NCBI GenBank assembly: GCA_964612975.1
Contig: CAZTGC010000008.1
Span: 62,001 to 126,000, forward strand
DNA: 64,000 bases
Source: NZ13-RE01 sp964612975
GTDB taxonomy: Bacteria; Dictyoglomota; Dictyoglomia; Dictyoglomales; Dictyoglomaceae
Direction of reading: 5' to 3'
Shown here: positions 7,641 through 16,177 of the stretch, piece after piece
How the letters are laid out: every line of letters begins with the position of its first letter
Numbering within the stretch: the first letter of the stretch is position 1
The notes under the pieces: generated by a model
What the model was told of the DNA's origin: nothing
Database searches by the model: none
The model's input: the letters and a program-made list of their open reading frames with translations, nothing else
Made by a program: the position numbers and the translations under genes

Positions 7641-9632
7641 TTATCTAAAGAAAATTGGTAAGAAAACTAAAGAGATTACAGCCATAAGCTTGATGAGAAT
7701 ATTTATTGATGGTCCTGCGGTATCTTTAAAGGGGTCTCCTACCGTATCTCCTACAACTGCTGACTTATGAGCATCAGATCCTTTCCCTCCATATTTTCCA
7801 TGCTCAATTAATTTTTTAGCATTATCCCATGCTCCCCCTGAATTTGCCATAAATATTGCTAATAGAACTCCAGAAAGTGTTGCTCCTACAAGCATTCCTC
7901 CTAAGGCCTCTTTTCCCAAGATAAAAGCTATTATAAAAGGAGAGCCTATCATTATAATACTTGGAAGAACCATAGCTCTTAATGCTCCTAAGGTGCTAAT
8001 ATCGACACATCTTGCATAATCTGGGTCTGCCTTTCCCTCTAACAATCCTTTAATTTCCCTAAATTGCCTTCGCACTTCTTCCACCATTTTTGTTGCTGCA
8101 TTTCCTACTGCTCTAAGAGCTAAGGAGGCAAATAAAAAGGGAAGCATAGCTCCTATAAAGGCTCCTGCAATAACCTCGGCTTTTACAACATTTATTCCAG
8201 GAATCTTTGCCCATTCTGTGTATGCTGCAAACAGGGCAAGGGCGGTAAGTGCTGCAGAGCCTATAGCAAATCCCTTTCCCATTGCTGCTGTGGTGTTTCC
8301 ATAAGCATCAAGGGAACTTGTTATCTCTCTTACTTTTTCTCCTTGATGAGCCATTTCTGCAATTCCACTAGCATTGTCTGCTACAGGTCCGTAGGCGTCA
8401 ACAGATAAACTAATTCCAAGGGTTGCTAACATTCCAACTCCAGCTAATGCAATTCCCCAAAGACCAGCTGCTACATAGCTCAATACAATTCCTATTGCTA
8501 ATACTAAAATAGTTATAAAGGTACTTTCCATTCCAATAGCGATTCCAGATATAATATTTGTTGCAGATCCAGTTGTACTTGCATATGCGATATCTTCAAT
8601 GGGTTTCTTAGAGGTATAATACTCACTTGTTAATCCAATAAGAATTCCAGCAATGAGACCTATAACTGAAGCCCAAAAAGTTCCAAGATTATTGAGATAA
8701 TAATAAGAAAGAATAAAGGTACCAATAGCCGTTAAAAATGTAGTTAATAAAGTTCCATTTCTTAGAGCCTTTGAAGGATCAGAGGTCTTTCTTGTGGCAA
8801 GGGTTTTTACATAGATTATTCCCACTATTGAGGAAAATAACCCTATCGTTGCTACTAAAAAGGGATAAATTAAACCTTTTAATTCTGCGTAAGCAAATCC
8901 TAATACTGCAGCTGCATAAATTGCTCCTACATATGATTCATAAAGATCTGCTCCCATTCCAGCAATATCTCCTACATTGTCTCCTACATTGTCTGCTATT
9001 ACTGCTGGATTTCTAGGATCATCTTCTGGAATTCCTGCCTCAACTTTTCCCACAAGATCTGCTCCCACATCTGCTGCTTTTGTATAGATTCCTCCACCAA
9101 CACGAGCGAATAAAGCAATAAAACTCGCTCCTAATGCATATCCACTTATAATTTCTAATTTAAGACGAGGATCAGATATAAATACACTTAAAATAAGATA
9201 GAGTAAGCTGGCGCTAAAAATTCCAAGACTTGCTTCAACTATTCCCATTACTGCCCCACCAGAGAAAGCAAAATCCAATGCTTTTCCTGCACCGTATTTT
9301 GCTGCTGCATAAGTAGTTCTTCCATTGGCACGAGTTGCAATTTTCATCCCTATATAGCCAGAAGTCATAGAAAAACTTGCACCGATGATAAAGGTTAACC
9401 CAAGAAGGGGTTGAAGAACTAATGCCATAAAAATTGCAAAAGCTAGTACAAAGATTGCTACTGTTTTAACCTCTCGGTTTAAAAATGCGTCCGCTCCCTG
9501 TTGGATTGCTTTCATGATTTTTCTTATCTCTTCAGGGCCTTCGTCCTCTTTAAGAATTCCCTTTGCTATAAAATAGGCAAAGATTAAACCAATAGTTCCT
9601 GAAATGGGTACGATCCATAGAAAATTTTGCAT
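7641..9632 (-). CDS. hppA: Membrane-bound ion-translocating pyrophosphatase
   Basis: Couples hydrolysis of inorganic pyrophosphate to pumping of protons or sodium across the membrane. The protein is 663 residues with about 15-16 hydrophobic helices. The family's pyrophosphate/Mg site is intact: DVGADLVGKVEAGIPEDDPRNPAVIADNVGDNVGD near residue 190-225, and a second acidic cluster (GDTVGDPFKDTAGPS) near the C-terminus. The subtype motif reads GNTTAA, with Ala where potassium-independent enzymes have Lys (GNTTKA), so a potassium-dependent enzyme is predicted; sodium pumping occurs only in that group, but proton pumping is equally possible. The ATG has a GGAGGT site. It is transcribed alone from a strong promoter. 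Confidence 0.96.
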   Translation of the reverse strand: MQNFLWIVPISGTIGLIFAYFIAKGILKEDEGPEEIRKIMKAIQQGADAFLNREVKTVAIFVLAFAIFMALVLQPLLGLTFIIGASFSMTSGYIGMKIATRANGRTTYAAAKYGAGKALDFAFSGGAVMGIVEASLGIFSASLLYLILSVFISDPRLKLEIISGYALGASFIALFARVGGGIYTKAADVGADLVGKVEAGIPEDDPRNPAVIADNVGDNVGDIAGMGADLYESYVGAIYAAAVLGFAYAELKGLIYPFLVATIGLFSSIVGIIYVKTLATRKTSDPSKALRNGTLLTTFLTAIGTFILSYYYLNNLGTFWASVIGLIAGILIGLTSEYYTSKKPIEDIAYASTTGSATNIISGIAIGMESTFITILVLAIGIVLSYVAAGLWGIALAGVGMLATLGISLSVDAYGPVADNASGIAEMAHQGEKVREITSSLDAYGNTTAAMGKGFAIGSAALTALALFAAYTEWAKIPGINVVKAEVIAGAFIGAMLPFLFASLALRAVGNAATKMVEEVRRQFREIKGLLEGKADPDYARCVDISTLGALRAMVLPSIIMIGSPFIIAFILGKEALGGMLVGATLSGVLLAIFMANSGGAWDNAKKLIEHGKYGGKGSDAHKSAVVGDTVGDPFKDTAGPSINILIKLMAVISLVFLPIFFR

Positions 9633-9672
9633 CTTTTAACCTCCATTTCTTTGAGAATTCTTTCTTTAATTA

Positions 9673-9700
9673 ATAATAGAGAAGAAGAGAAGCATGTCAA
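9673..9700 (-). promoter_or_regulatory. hppA promoter
   Basis: On the minus strand a perfect TTGACA (9700-9695) is followed after 16 nt by TATTAT (9678-9673), about 40 nt upstream of the hppA ATG at 9632. It starts only 18 nt past the stop of the upstream operon, and I see no convincing terminator between them. Confidence 0.65.
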
Positions 9701-9717
9701 GTTAAAATTATTTTAAA

Positions 9718-12198
9718 CTAAGTGTTATTTAATTCTTTAATTCTTTCAGAGAAAATTTTTAAAAGTTCTTGAGCTTCTATCAATGAAGGCGCTTCTGCAT
9801 ATATTTCAAAGGCAGGTTCTTCAGGATGAGGAAGGATTAATATCCAGGATTCTCCAAAAAATATTTTTATTCCATCAGTATAATCAATAGATTTATCAAT
9901 ATTTTCTTCGATAACCCTTCTCATAATTTTGCCCTTATTCTCTATGGAGCATTCTACTGTGTTTTTTACTTTGTATAAATTAGGTAAACTTAGGAATAAA
10001 TCATCTAAATTTAATTTTGTTTTTGCAAGAAGCTCTAAGGTTTTTATAAAAGAAAAAATACCATCAAAGGACAACTGAAACTCTGGATATATAGTCCCAT
10101 CTTCACAAGCTCCAAATTTTGCATCAATTTTTAGCATGGTTTTTATAAAATCCGATGGAGAAGTTTTACATCTATACACCTTTCCTCCCTCTGAACGTGC
10201 TATTTTCTCTACAATGTGAGAAACTGTTACTGGAACAACTATTTGACTATCTGGGAAATTTCTATAATTTAGCCAAGATAAAACTCCTATAAGTATGTCT
10301 TTAGAAATAAAATGGCCCTTTGGAGTTAAAAAGGAAAAATTCTCACTATCATTAGTAAAAATAACACCCAAATCTGCTCCCAAGCTTTGGACAACTTTTC
10401 CCAAGGTTTCCAAAGAATTTGTAGTGGTATGCAATGATCCCTCCCCATATAAATTTAAAGATACTGTCTCGATTCCTAACTGAGAAAGAATAGGAGATAG
10501 AACAAGAGATAGACTCCCTCCTTGATAATCAACAACTATTTTAAAATTTTGTTGTTTAATATATTCTTTGTCAATTTTTCTTAGTAATCCCATGATATAA
10601 TATTCGATGACATGGGGGGGGAACTTTATTTCTCCGACTTCCTTAGCATAGGTTCTTCTAAAATCTTCTCTAAATAAGACATTTTCAATTTTTCTTTCAA
10701 TCCCCTTATCAAGGGGAATCCCTTTATCATCAAAGAACTCAATAAAAACTTTCTCTTTATCAAATGGAGAGATTCTTACATGAACCCCAGCTTTTGCAAA
10801 TAGATTTCCAACAGAGTATTTTACTACAGGAATAGGTAATGTCCTGACATCCAAAACATTTACTCCTGTAGAGAGGATACCCGTAAGTAGAGCTCTCTTA
10901 ATCATTCTACAGGAAGGATCTATATCTCTACTCATTACCACATTGGAGAATTTTGGTAAAATAGTCCCAAAAGCAGCTCCAATCCTTGTTACCCATTCTG
11001 GAGTGATTTCAATGTTAACTAGTCCTGAGATTCCCCTCTGTCCAAAGAGGGTTCTCTTATAATGACTTCCCCAAATTATACTCGAATTGACAATACTTCC
11101 TGACTCAACAATCTTATTAGGCCAAATTTTTATATTATTATTAACAAATACTTTGTTCCCCAGGATTGTGTTGTCTCCGATTATAGTACCTTCTTCAACT
11201 CTTACAAAATCTTTAAGATTACATCTATTTCCAATTATTGCAGAGAAAATAGTGGTTCTTTTTCCTATATAAGTATTGTTAAGGATCACTGTTCTTTGGA
11301 TTTTACTATCGTTATCCACATAAACATTGTCTCCTAAAACTACCGGTCCAAGAATTTGAGTGTTTCCTATTATTCTTGTAAATTCTCCAATATAAACAGG
11401 AGGTCTAATATAAGAAGAAGGCGATATATCTGTTCCTTCTTTCGCAAATACCCCAGGGAATATTTCCCTTCCAGGAATTTCTATATTTACTTTTCTATAA
11501 AGAATATCAAAATTTGCCTGTAAAAATTGATTAAGATTCCCTATATCGCACCAATAACCAGAACCCTTATATCCAAACAAAGGAGAATTTTTACTTAATA
11601 AAAGGGGAAAAAGATCTCTACTAAAATCAAAGGGAGTGTTATCAGGAATATAATCAAGAACTTCAGGTTCTAATATGTAAATTCCTGTATTTACATTATC
11701 ACTAAAGACCTCTCCCCATCCCGGCTTTTCAAGAAATCTTAATATTCTTCCTTCTTCATTAGTAATTACAACACCATATTCTAAAGGATTTTCCACAGAT
11801 TTTAGAATTATTGTTGCTAAAGCCTTTTTTTCCTCATGAAATTTTAAGGCTTCATTTAAATCAAAGTCTGTTAAAGCATCACCACTTATGATGAGAATTC
11901 TATCTTTTTCTTTATTCTTTAAGGCATACTTTACGCTTCCAGCGGTTCCAAGGGGTATCTCTTCAATGGAATATTCAATTCTAACATTCCAATGGGAGCC
12001 ATCATCAAAATATTCTTGAATTATTTCAGGAAGATAATAAAGAGTTACAATAAGATCCTTAAATCCCTGTCTTGCTAAAAGTTCTACTATATGCTCCATG
12101 ACGGGTTTTCCAACCACATAAATCATTGGTTTAGGACGGGTTAAGGTTAAAGGTCTTAATCTTGTTCCCTCTCCTCCTGCCATTATAACAACTTTCAT
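9718..12198 (-). CDS. Sugar-nucleotidyltransferase / phosphomannomutase-like fusion protein
   Basis: An 826-residue three-part protein. Residues 1-235 are a nucleotidyltransferase (MAGGEGTRLRPLTLTRPKPM signature, typical of mannose-1-phosphate guanylyltransferase or glucose-1-phosphate enzymes). Residues about 250-375 are hexapeptide repeats forming a left-handed beta helix. Residues about 385-820 have the fold order of phosphomannomutases. In that last part the four active-site motifs are degenerate: VHVRISPFD for the phosphoserine loop, FTNDSENF for DGDADR, FGACEDGTI for GGEMSGH, and HPEEPAFEIYAEA for the phosphate loop. So the first domain should be active and the mutase domain probably not. 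It is last in an operon with a GT4 glycosyltransferase, which suggests polysaccharide or glycan precursor supply. GGAGGTGAT precedes the ATG. Confidence 0.85.
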   Translation of the reverse strand: MKVVIMAGGEGTRLRPLTLTRPKPMIYVVGKPVMEHIVELLARQGFKDLIVTLYYLPEIIQEYFDDGSHWNVRIEYSIEEIPLGTAGSVKYALKNKEKDRILIISGDALTDFDLNEALKFHEEKKALATIILKSVENPLEYGVVITNEEGRILRFLEKPGWGEVFSDNVNTGIYILEPEVLDYIPDNTPFDFSRDLFPLLLSKNSPLFGYKGSGYWCDIGNLNQFLQANFDILYRKVNIEIPGREIFPGVFAKEGTDISPSSYIRPPVYIGEFTRIIGNTQILGPVVLGDNVYVDNDSKIQRTVILNNTYIGKRTTIFSAIIGNRCNLKDFVRVEEGTIIGDNTILGNKVFVNNNIKIWPNKIVESGSIVNSSIIWGSHYKRTLFGQRGISGLVNIEITPEWVTRIGAAFGTILPKFSNVVMSRDIDPSCRMIKRALLTGILSTGVNVLDVRTLPIPVVKYSVGNLFAKAGVHVRISPFDKEKVFIEFFDDKGIPLDKGIERKIENVLFREDFRRTYAKEVGEIKFPPHVIEYYIMGLLRKIDKEYIKQQNFKIVVDYQGGSLSLVLSPILSQLGIETVSLNLYGEGSLHTTTNSLETLGKVVQSLGADLGVIFTNDSENFSFLTPKGHFISKDILIGVLSWLNYRNFPDSQIVVPVTVSHIVEKIARSEGGKVYRCKTSPSDFIKTMLKIDAKFGACEDGTIYPEFQLSFDGIFSFIKTLELLAKTKLNLDDLFLSLPNLYKVKNTVECSIENKGKIMRRVIEENIDKSIDYTDGIKIFFGESWILILPHPEEPAFEIYAEAPSLIEAQELLKIFSERIKELNNT

Positions 12199-12204
12199 TG
12201 GTAA

Positions 12205-13392
12205 TCACCTCCAATTTGATGAAAGATATTCCTGGTGAATTTTTTCGTATACCCTTAATGTTTCTTCTGCTATTTTCTCCCAGGTATAGAAATTTTCTAT
12301 TTTTTCTCCTGCTCTTTCTCCCATTTTTCTTGCTAAATTTTCATCCTTTAATAAAGATAGTATTTTTTGGGAAAGATCGTAGATATCCCTTGGGGTAAAG
12401 AGGAAACCATCATATCCAGAATTTATTATCTCTTTAAAACCTCCAAGATTTGATGCAACTACAGGCTTTGATAGAGCCATAGCTTCTAATGCAACTATTC
12501 CAAAGGGCTCATATATACTGGGAAAGACACAAACATCTGCAAGATTTAAAAGGGCATTTCTTAAGGAATCGTCAATAAATCCTGTAAAAACGGCTTTATT
12601 TTGAAGTCCCAAATTATTAGCTTCTTCTCTCAAGGAGTTTAGTAAATCTCCAGTCCCCACAAAAATAAATTTTGCATTGGGAAATTGGGAGAGAATAAAA
12701 GGTGCAGATCTTAATAGATACTCAGGTCCCTTTTGATAATACATCCTTCCTATAAAAAGAATAATTTTCTCATGGGGAAGAGCAAATTTTTTTCTTATCT
12801 CATTTAAATTTAAACTTGTTTTTAGATTTTCTATATTAATTCCATTTGGAATTATGTTTATTTTATCTTCAGGCAAATTAAAGAGATTTTTCACTTCTTC
12901 CTTCATAAAATTACTACATACGATTACCTTCCATGCCTCATAAGTTAACCACCATTCGACATCATGAATAAATTTCTGTTCCTTTGTATATATTCCTTGA
13001 TTTCTTCCATATTCTGTGGCATGAATAGTTGCGATTAACGGCTTCTTAAAGGAATGTTTTAAAACATATCCAACAAAGGCAGAGAGCCAATCATGAATGT
13101 GAATAAAGTCAAAAGAAGTTTGTTTAGATGTTTCGAAGGCTTTTATAATCATTGAGAGATTTAGAAAATATATCCAGCTAATAAAATCAGGTGCTTCAAT
13201 AATCTTAGATGGAACTCTATAAATAGAAAGATTCCCTATAATTTCCTTTTCTTCTCCCTCCTCTGAACAACAAGTAATTACTGTAATATTTATTCCTTTT
13301 TTAGATAAGGCATAACTTAAGTCTGAAACATGGCGACTTAAACCTCCTATAATTCTTGGAGGAAACTCCCATGTGAGCATCAATATATTCAT
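12205..13392 (-). CDS. Glycosyltransferase family 4 protein
   Basis: A 395-residue GT-B glycosyltransferase. The N-terminus (MNILMLTWEFPPRIIGGLSRH) has the glycine-rich acceptor loop seen in glycogen synthase-like GT4 enzymes, and HIHDWLSAFVG matches the same group. The C-terminal donor half contains IGRMYYQKGPEYLL and the E-x7-E pair in PSIYEPFGIVALEAMA, which binds the nucleotide sugar. Acceptor and donor are not predictable; glycogen-like or envelope polysaccharide synthesis both fit. It begins at the base next to the Nudix stop and is followed after 6 nt by the nucleotidyltransferase fusion. Confidence 0.9.
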   Translation of the reverse strand: MNILMLTWEFPPRIIGGLSRHVSDLSYALSKKGINITVITCCSEEGEEKEIIGNLSIYRVPSKIIEAPDFISWIYFLNLSMIIKAFETSKQTSFDFIHIHDWLSAFVGYVLKHSFKKPLIATIHATEYGRNQGIYTKEQKFIHDVEWWLTYEAWKVIVCSNFMKEEVKNLFNLPEDKINIIPNGINIENLKTSLNLNEIRKKFALPHEKIILFIGRMYYQKGPEYLLRSAPFILSQFPNAKFIFVGTGDLLNSLREEANNLGLQNKAVFTGFIDDSLRNALLNLADVCVFPSIYEPFGIVALEAMALSKPVVASNLGGFKEIINSGYDGFLFTPRDIYDLSQKILSLLKDENLARKMGERAGEKIENFYTWEKIAEETLRVYEKIHQEYLSSNWR

Positions 13393-13806
13393 TTAATTCC
13401 TCTTCATTATAAGAAGATTATAAGCTTTTTTCAAAATCTCTTTTTCTAAGGGGAAGGTTAAAATATCTATCGCATCTTCGACTGATAAAAATTTTCCTTG
13501 GATAAATATTTTCTCTTCGACTTTTATATCTGAAGAAAGAGCTTCCATGAGAAACCAAAAAACCTTTTTATCTTCTTCGGGATGAGATTCTGTTGCATGT
13601 GCATGATAATTTATCTCTCCAATGTAGGTAATAATTTTTGCTTTTATTCCTGTTTCTTCCTTTACCTCTCTTATTGCAGTTTCTTCAATATTTTCTCCCT
13701 TTTCAATATGTCCCTTCGGAAGAACCCAATTTCCATTTTTTCTTTGAAGAACTAATACCTGATTCTTATTATTAAAGATTACTCCACCTGCTGAAATTGC
13801 TTTCAT
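13393..13806 (-). CDS. Nudix hydrolase
   Basis: A 137-residue Nudix protein. The full Nudix box is present (GHIEKGENIEETAIREVKEETGI, residues about 31-53), which binds the metal and cleaves nucleoside diphosphate-X substrates. Small size, the MKAISAGGVIFN start and a Tyr-x-His-x-His region (INYHAHATESHP) fit the diadenosine polyphosphate (Ap4A) hydrolase branch, but substrate cannot be fixed from sequence. Its ATG overlaps the phosphoribosyltransferase stop (ATGA), and its stop abuts the glycosyltransferase start. Confidence 0.9.
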   Translation of the reverse strand: MKAISAGGVIFNNKNQVLVLQRKNGNWVLPKGHIEKGENIEETAIREVKEETGIKAKIITYIGEINYHAHATESHPEEDKKVFWFLMEALSSDIKVEEKIFIQGKFLSVEDAIDILTFPLEKEILKKAYNLLIMKRN

Positions 13807-14390
13807 AAGAGATTACCCCAAAAATCTTTTATTAATCTATCTAATAATTTCTCCTCTATTCCTGTTTTTATTAACTCCTCGTAAATCTCTTCACTTAATT
13901 TCTCTTTATCTTTTAAGTTTTTAGTAATTTTTAATAACGTTTCGTTTATCTCCCAAGGGAAAATTATCCATGAGGAGGTTTCTTCTATATAATAATCTGG
14001 CTTAATTATAGACCAAGGTTTATAATAAATTGTTGCTATCTTAACTATCGTTGCACCACAATGTTCCAAATGCTCCTTTGCAACTTTTAAGCTTTTCCCA
14101 CTGTCTGCTACATCATCTGCAACTAAAACTCTTTTTCCTTCCACACCTGTGGAAATTGTTTGAGTAATAACGGGTCTTTCTCTTGTCTCTCCCACACCCC
14201 TATAAAAATCAATTTTTATATTTGCAGTATAGGAATTCTCCAAAAGATCAGAAAGAATTCTTGCAGGGATCCAACCTCCTCTTGCTATTCCCACAATAAT
14301 TTCTGGCCTGTAATTATCATCTTTTATTTTTTTAGCAAGTTCTAGACATAGATTGTATATCACATTCCAGTTTGGAGATATATACTCCAT
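13803..14390 (-). CDS. Purine phosphoribosyltransferase-like protein
   Basis: A type I phosphoribosyltransferase of about 195 residues. The PRPP-binding loop is VLVADDVADSGKSL and an upstream IIVGIARGGWIPARIL matches xanthine-guanine or hypoxanthine phosphoribosyltransferases, so purine salvage is likely. Two earlier in-frame ATGs exist (first at 14420), but only the ATG at 14390 has a proper ribosome site (GGAGG, 5 nt upstream), so I start there. First gene of a minus-strand operon with the Nudix, GT4 and nucleotidyltransferase genes. A TAAAAT -10-like element lies about 30-40 nt upstream, without a clear -35. Confidence 0.85.
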   Translation of the reverse strand: MEYISPNWNVIYNLCLELAKKIKDDNYRPEIIVGIARGGWIPARILSDLLENSYTANIKIDFYRGVGETRERPVITQTISTGVEGKRVLVADDVADSGKSLKVAKEHLEHCGATIVKIATIYYKPWSIIKPDYYIEETSSWIIFPWEINETLLKITKNLKDKEKLSEEIYEELIKTGIEEKLLDRLIKDFWGNLL

Positions 14391-14480
14391 AGAAACCTCC
14401 ATTACTCTATTTTTTTTCATTTATTTTAGCTTATTTCTTACCCTTTTAAAAGAACTTTAAACAAAATTCTAAGAAATTGA

Positions 14481-14489
14481 TGTTATAAT
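14481..14489 (+). promoter_or_regulatory. eno extended -10 promoter
   Basis: TGTTATAAT is an extended -10 (TG, one base, perfect TATAAT at 14484-14489). No -35 hexamer is evident at 16-18 nt, which extended -10 promoters tolerate. The predicted start is about 25 nt before the eno start codon. Confidence 0.5.
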
Positions 14490-14521
14490 AGTCAAATAAA
14501 GATAATTAAGGAGGTGATTTT

Positions 14522-15796
14522 GTGCCAGCAATATTAGATGTTATTGGAAGAGAAGTATTAGATTCCCGAGGAAATCCTACCGTTGAAGCAGAGGTATATT
14601 TAGAAGATGGTTCAAAAGGGATGGCCATTGTCCCATCAGGTGCATCCACGGGAAGTAGAGAGGCTTTAGAGTTAAGAGATAAAGATGAAAGGAGATATAA
14701 GGGGAAGGGGGTAACCCAGGCTGTAAAAAATATTAATGAAATAATTGCACCTGAATTGATTGGTTTAGAATCCCTCGATCAATATGTTCTTGATAAAACA
14801 ATGATTGAATTAGATGGAACTGAGAATAAATCAAGATTAGGAGCTAATGCTATTCTGGCAGTTTCTTTAGCAGTGGCAAGAGCAAGCGCAAATTCTCTAG
14901 GAGTTTCTCTCTATTCATACCTTGGCGGAATTCAGGCCCGAGAACTTCCTGTTCCCTTAATGAATGTAATTAATGGGGGAAAGCATGCAGATAATCCCTT
15001 AGATTTCCAAGAATATATGATTGTCCCATTGAGCACATCCTTTAAAGAATCTTTAAGATGGGCTGTAGAAGTATTTCATACCTTAAGGAGTATACTAAAA
15101 GGTAAAAATCTTAACACTAATGTAGGAGATGAAGGGGGATTTGCTCCATATATAGAAACTAATGAAGAACCATTAGCAATACTTGTGGAGGCTATAAAAA
15201 AAGCTGGATTTGAGCCTGGTAAAGATATTGCATTAGCCCTAGATCTTGCAGCCAGTGAATTTTACGAAGATGGAAAATATGTATTACAGGCCGAGGGAAA
15301 ATCTTTATCTACTGATGAAATGATTTCTTTGTTAGAATATTTATTAGATAAATATCCTATAGTATCTATAGAAGATGGATTGTCAGAGAAGGACTGGGAA
15401 GGATGGCAAAAATTAACCACAAGGATAGGTAAAAGGGTGCAATTGGTAGGAGATGATATTTTTGTAACTAATCCTAAAATTTTGAAAGAAGGAATAGAAA
15501 AGGGAATAGGTAATGCTATTCTAATTAAGGTAAATCAAATTGGAACCCTAACTGAAACCTTAGATACTATAAGATTAGCTCATCAATCGGGATATAGAAC
15601 TGTCATTTCCCATCGTTCAGGAGAGACAGAAGATACTCTTATTGCAGATTTAGCTGTAGCAGTAAACAGTGGACAAATTAAGACAGGATCAGCAAGTAGG
15701 ACTGATAGAATTGCGAAATATAATCAATTGTTAAGGATTGAAGAAGAACTTGGAGAAGCTTCAGTATATAAGGGAATCTTAAATTTTAAAAGATAA
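14522..15796 (+). CDS. eno: Enolase
   Basis: Converts 2-phosphoglycerate to phosphoenolpyruvate in glycolysis and gluconeogenesis. The 424-residue protein has the normal bacterial length. Signatures visible are the N-terminal substrate loop SGASTGSREALELRD, the metal-binding aspartate and glutamate region SIEDGLSEKDWEGW, the catalytic Lys in LIKVNQIGTLTE, and SHRSGETEDT. Translation begins at GTG 14522, with AAGGAGGTGAT just upstream, one of the best ribosome sites in the window. It has its own promoter and is followed by a hairpin terminator, so it is largely monocistronic. Confidence 0.98.
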   Translation: MPAILDVIGREVLDSRGNPTVEAEVYLEDGSKGMAIVPSGASTGSREALELRDKDERRYKGKGVTQAVKNINEIIAPELIGLESLDQYVLDKTMIELDGTENKSRLGANAILAVSLAVARASANSLGVSLYSYLGGIQARELPVPLMNVINGGKHADNPLDFQEYMIVPLSTSFKESLRWAVEVFHTLRSILKGKNLNTNVGDEGGFAPYIETNEEPLAILVEAIKKAGFEPGKDIALALDLAASEFYEDGKYVLQAEGKSLSTDEMISLLEYLLDKYPIVSIEDGLSEKDWEGWQKLTTRIGKRVQLVGDDIFVTNPKILKEGIEKGIGNAILIKVNQIGTLTETLDTIRLAHQSGYRTVISHRSGETEDTLIADLAVAVNSGQIKTGSASRTDRIAKYNQLLRIEEELGEASVYKGILNFKR

Positions 15797-15802
15797 AAGA
15801 AT

Positions 15803-15832
15803 AGGGGTAGATAAGAGCTACCCCTTATTTTT
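15803..15832 (+). terminator. eno terminator
   Basis: The stem AGGGGTAG (15803-15810) pairs with CTACCCCT (15818-15825) around a 7-nt loop, followed by TATTTTTA. The next coding region begins right after, at 15836, so that gene probably depends on read-through or a promoter I cannot see. Confidence 0.7.
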
Positions 15833-15835
15833 ACT

Positions 15836-16177
15836 ATGAAGAGGAAGGAATTTATAATAGTTTTTTCCCTTTTTCTTTTTGGAATTATTCTTTTAATTTT
15901 TCAAGAAAAATCATCCTTACTATTGTATTTAATTGTAGAGGTTAATAATAAAGAGGTTTTAAGAGTAAATTTAAAATCTTTAAAATCAAAGAGAGAATTT
16001 CCAGTAGAAGGAAGTCTAGGAAAAAGCCATTTTGAATATAATCCAGAAAAGGGAATTAGGATGATTTCTTCCCCCTGTCCTGATAAAATATGTATAAAAC
16101 AAGGATGGATAAATAAAAAGGGAGAAAGTATTGTTTGTTTACCCAATAGAGTAGTTCTTAGATTAGAGGATAGATAA
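15836..16177 (+). CDS. NusG domain II-containing membrane-anchored protein
   Basis: A 113-residue protein with one N-terminal membrane helix (about residues 6-24) followed by a single NusG-II-type domain. The hallmark CPDKICIKQGWINKKGE followed by CLPNRVVLRLED is present, with two Cys in the first motif and one in the second. Despite its name, the stand-alone family is not a transcription factor; the domain is predicted to lie outside the membrane, and its role is not established. No strong ribosome site precedes the ATG, and the eno terminator lies directly upstream. Its TAA stop overlaps the next start (TAATG). Confidence 0.85.
   Translation: MKRKEFIIVFSLFLFGIILLIFQEKSSLLLYLIVEVNNKEVLRVNLKSLKSKREFPVEGSLGKSHFEYNPEKGIRMISSPCPDKICIKQGWINKKGESIVCLPNRVVLRLEDR

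Noticed and set aside
8771..9016. 81-residue Leu/His-rich open frame antisense to hppA
   Set aside because: The leucine repeats are the reverse of Ala/Gly-rich codons of the pyrophosphatase helices; there is no ribosome site or domain.
9701..9720. A+T-only hairpin after the nucleotidyltransferase fusion gene
   Set aside because: Its arms (AGTTAAAAT and ATTTTAAACT) do not pair cleanly, and there is no G+C stem, so I do not call it a terminator.
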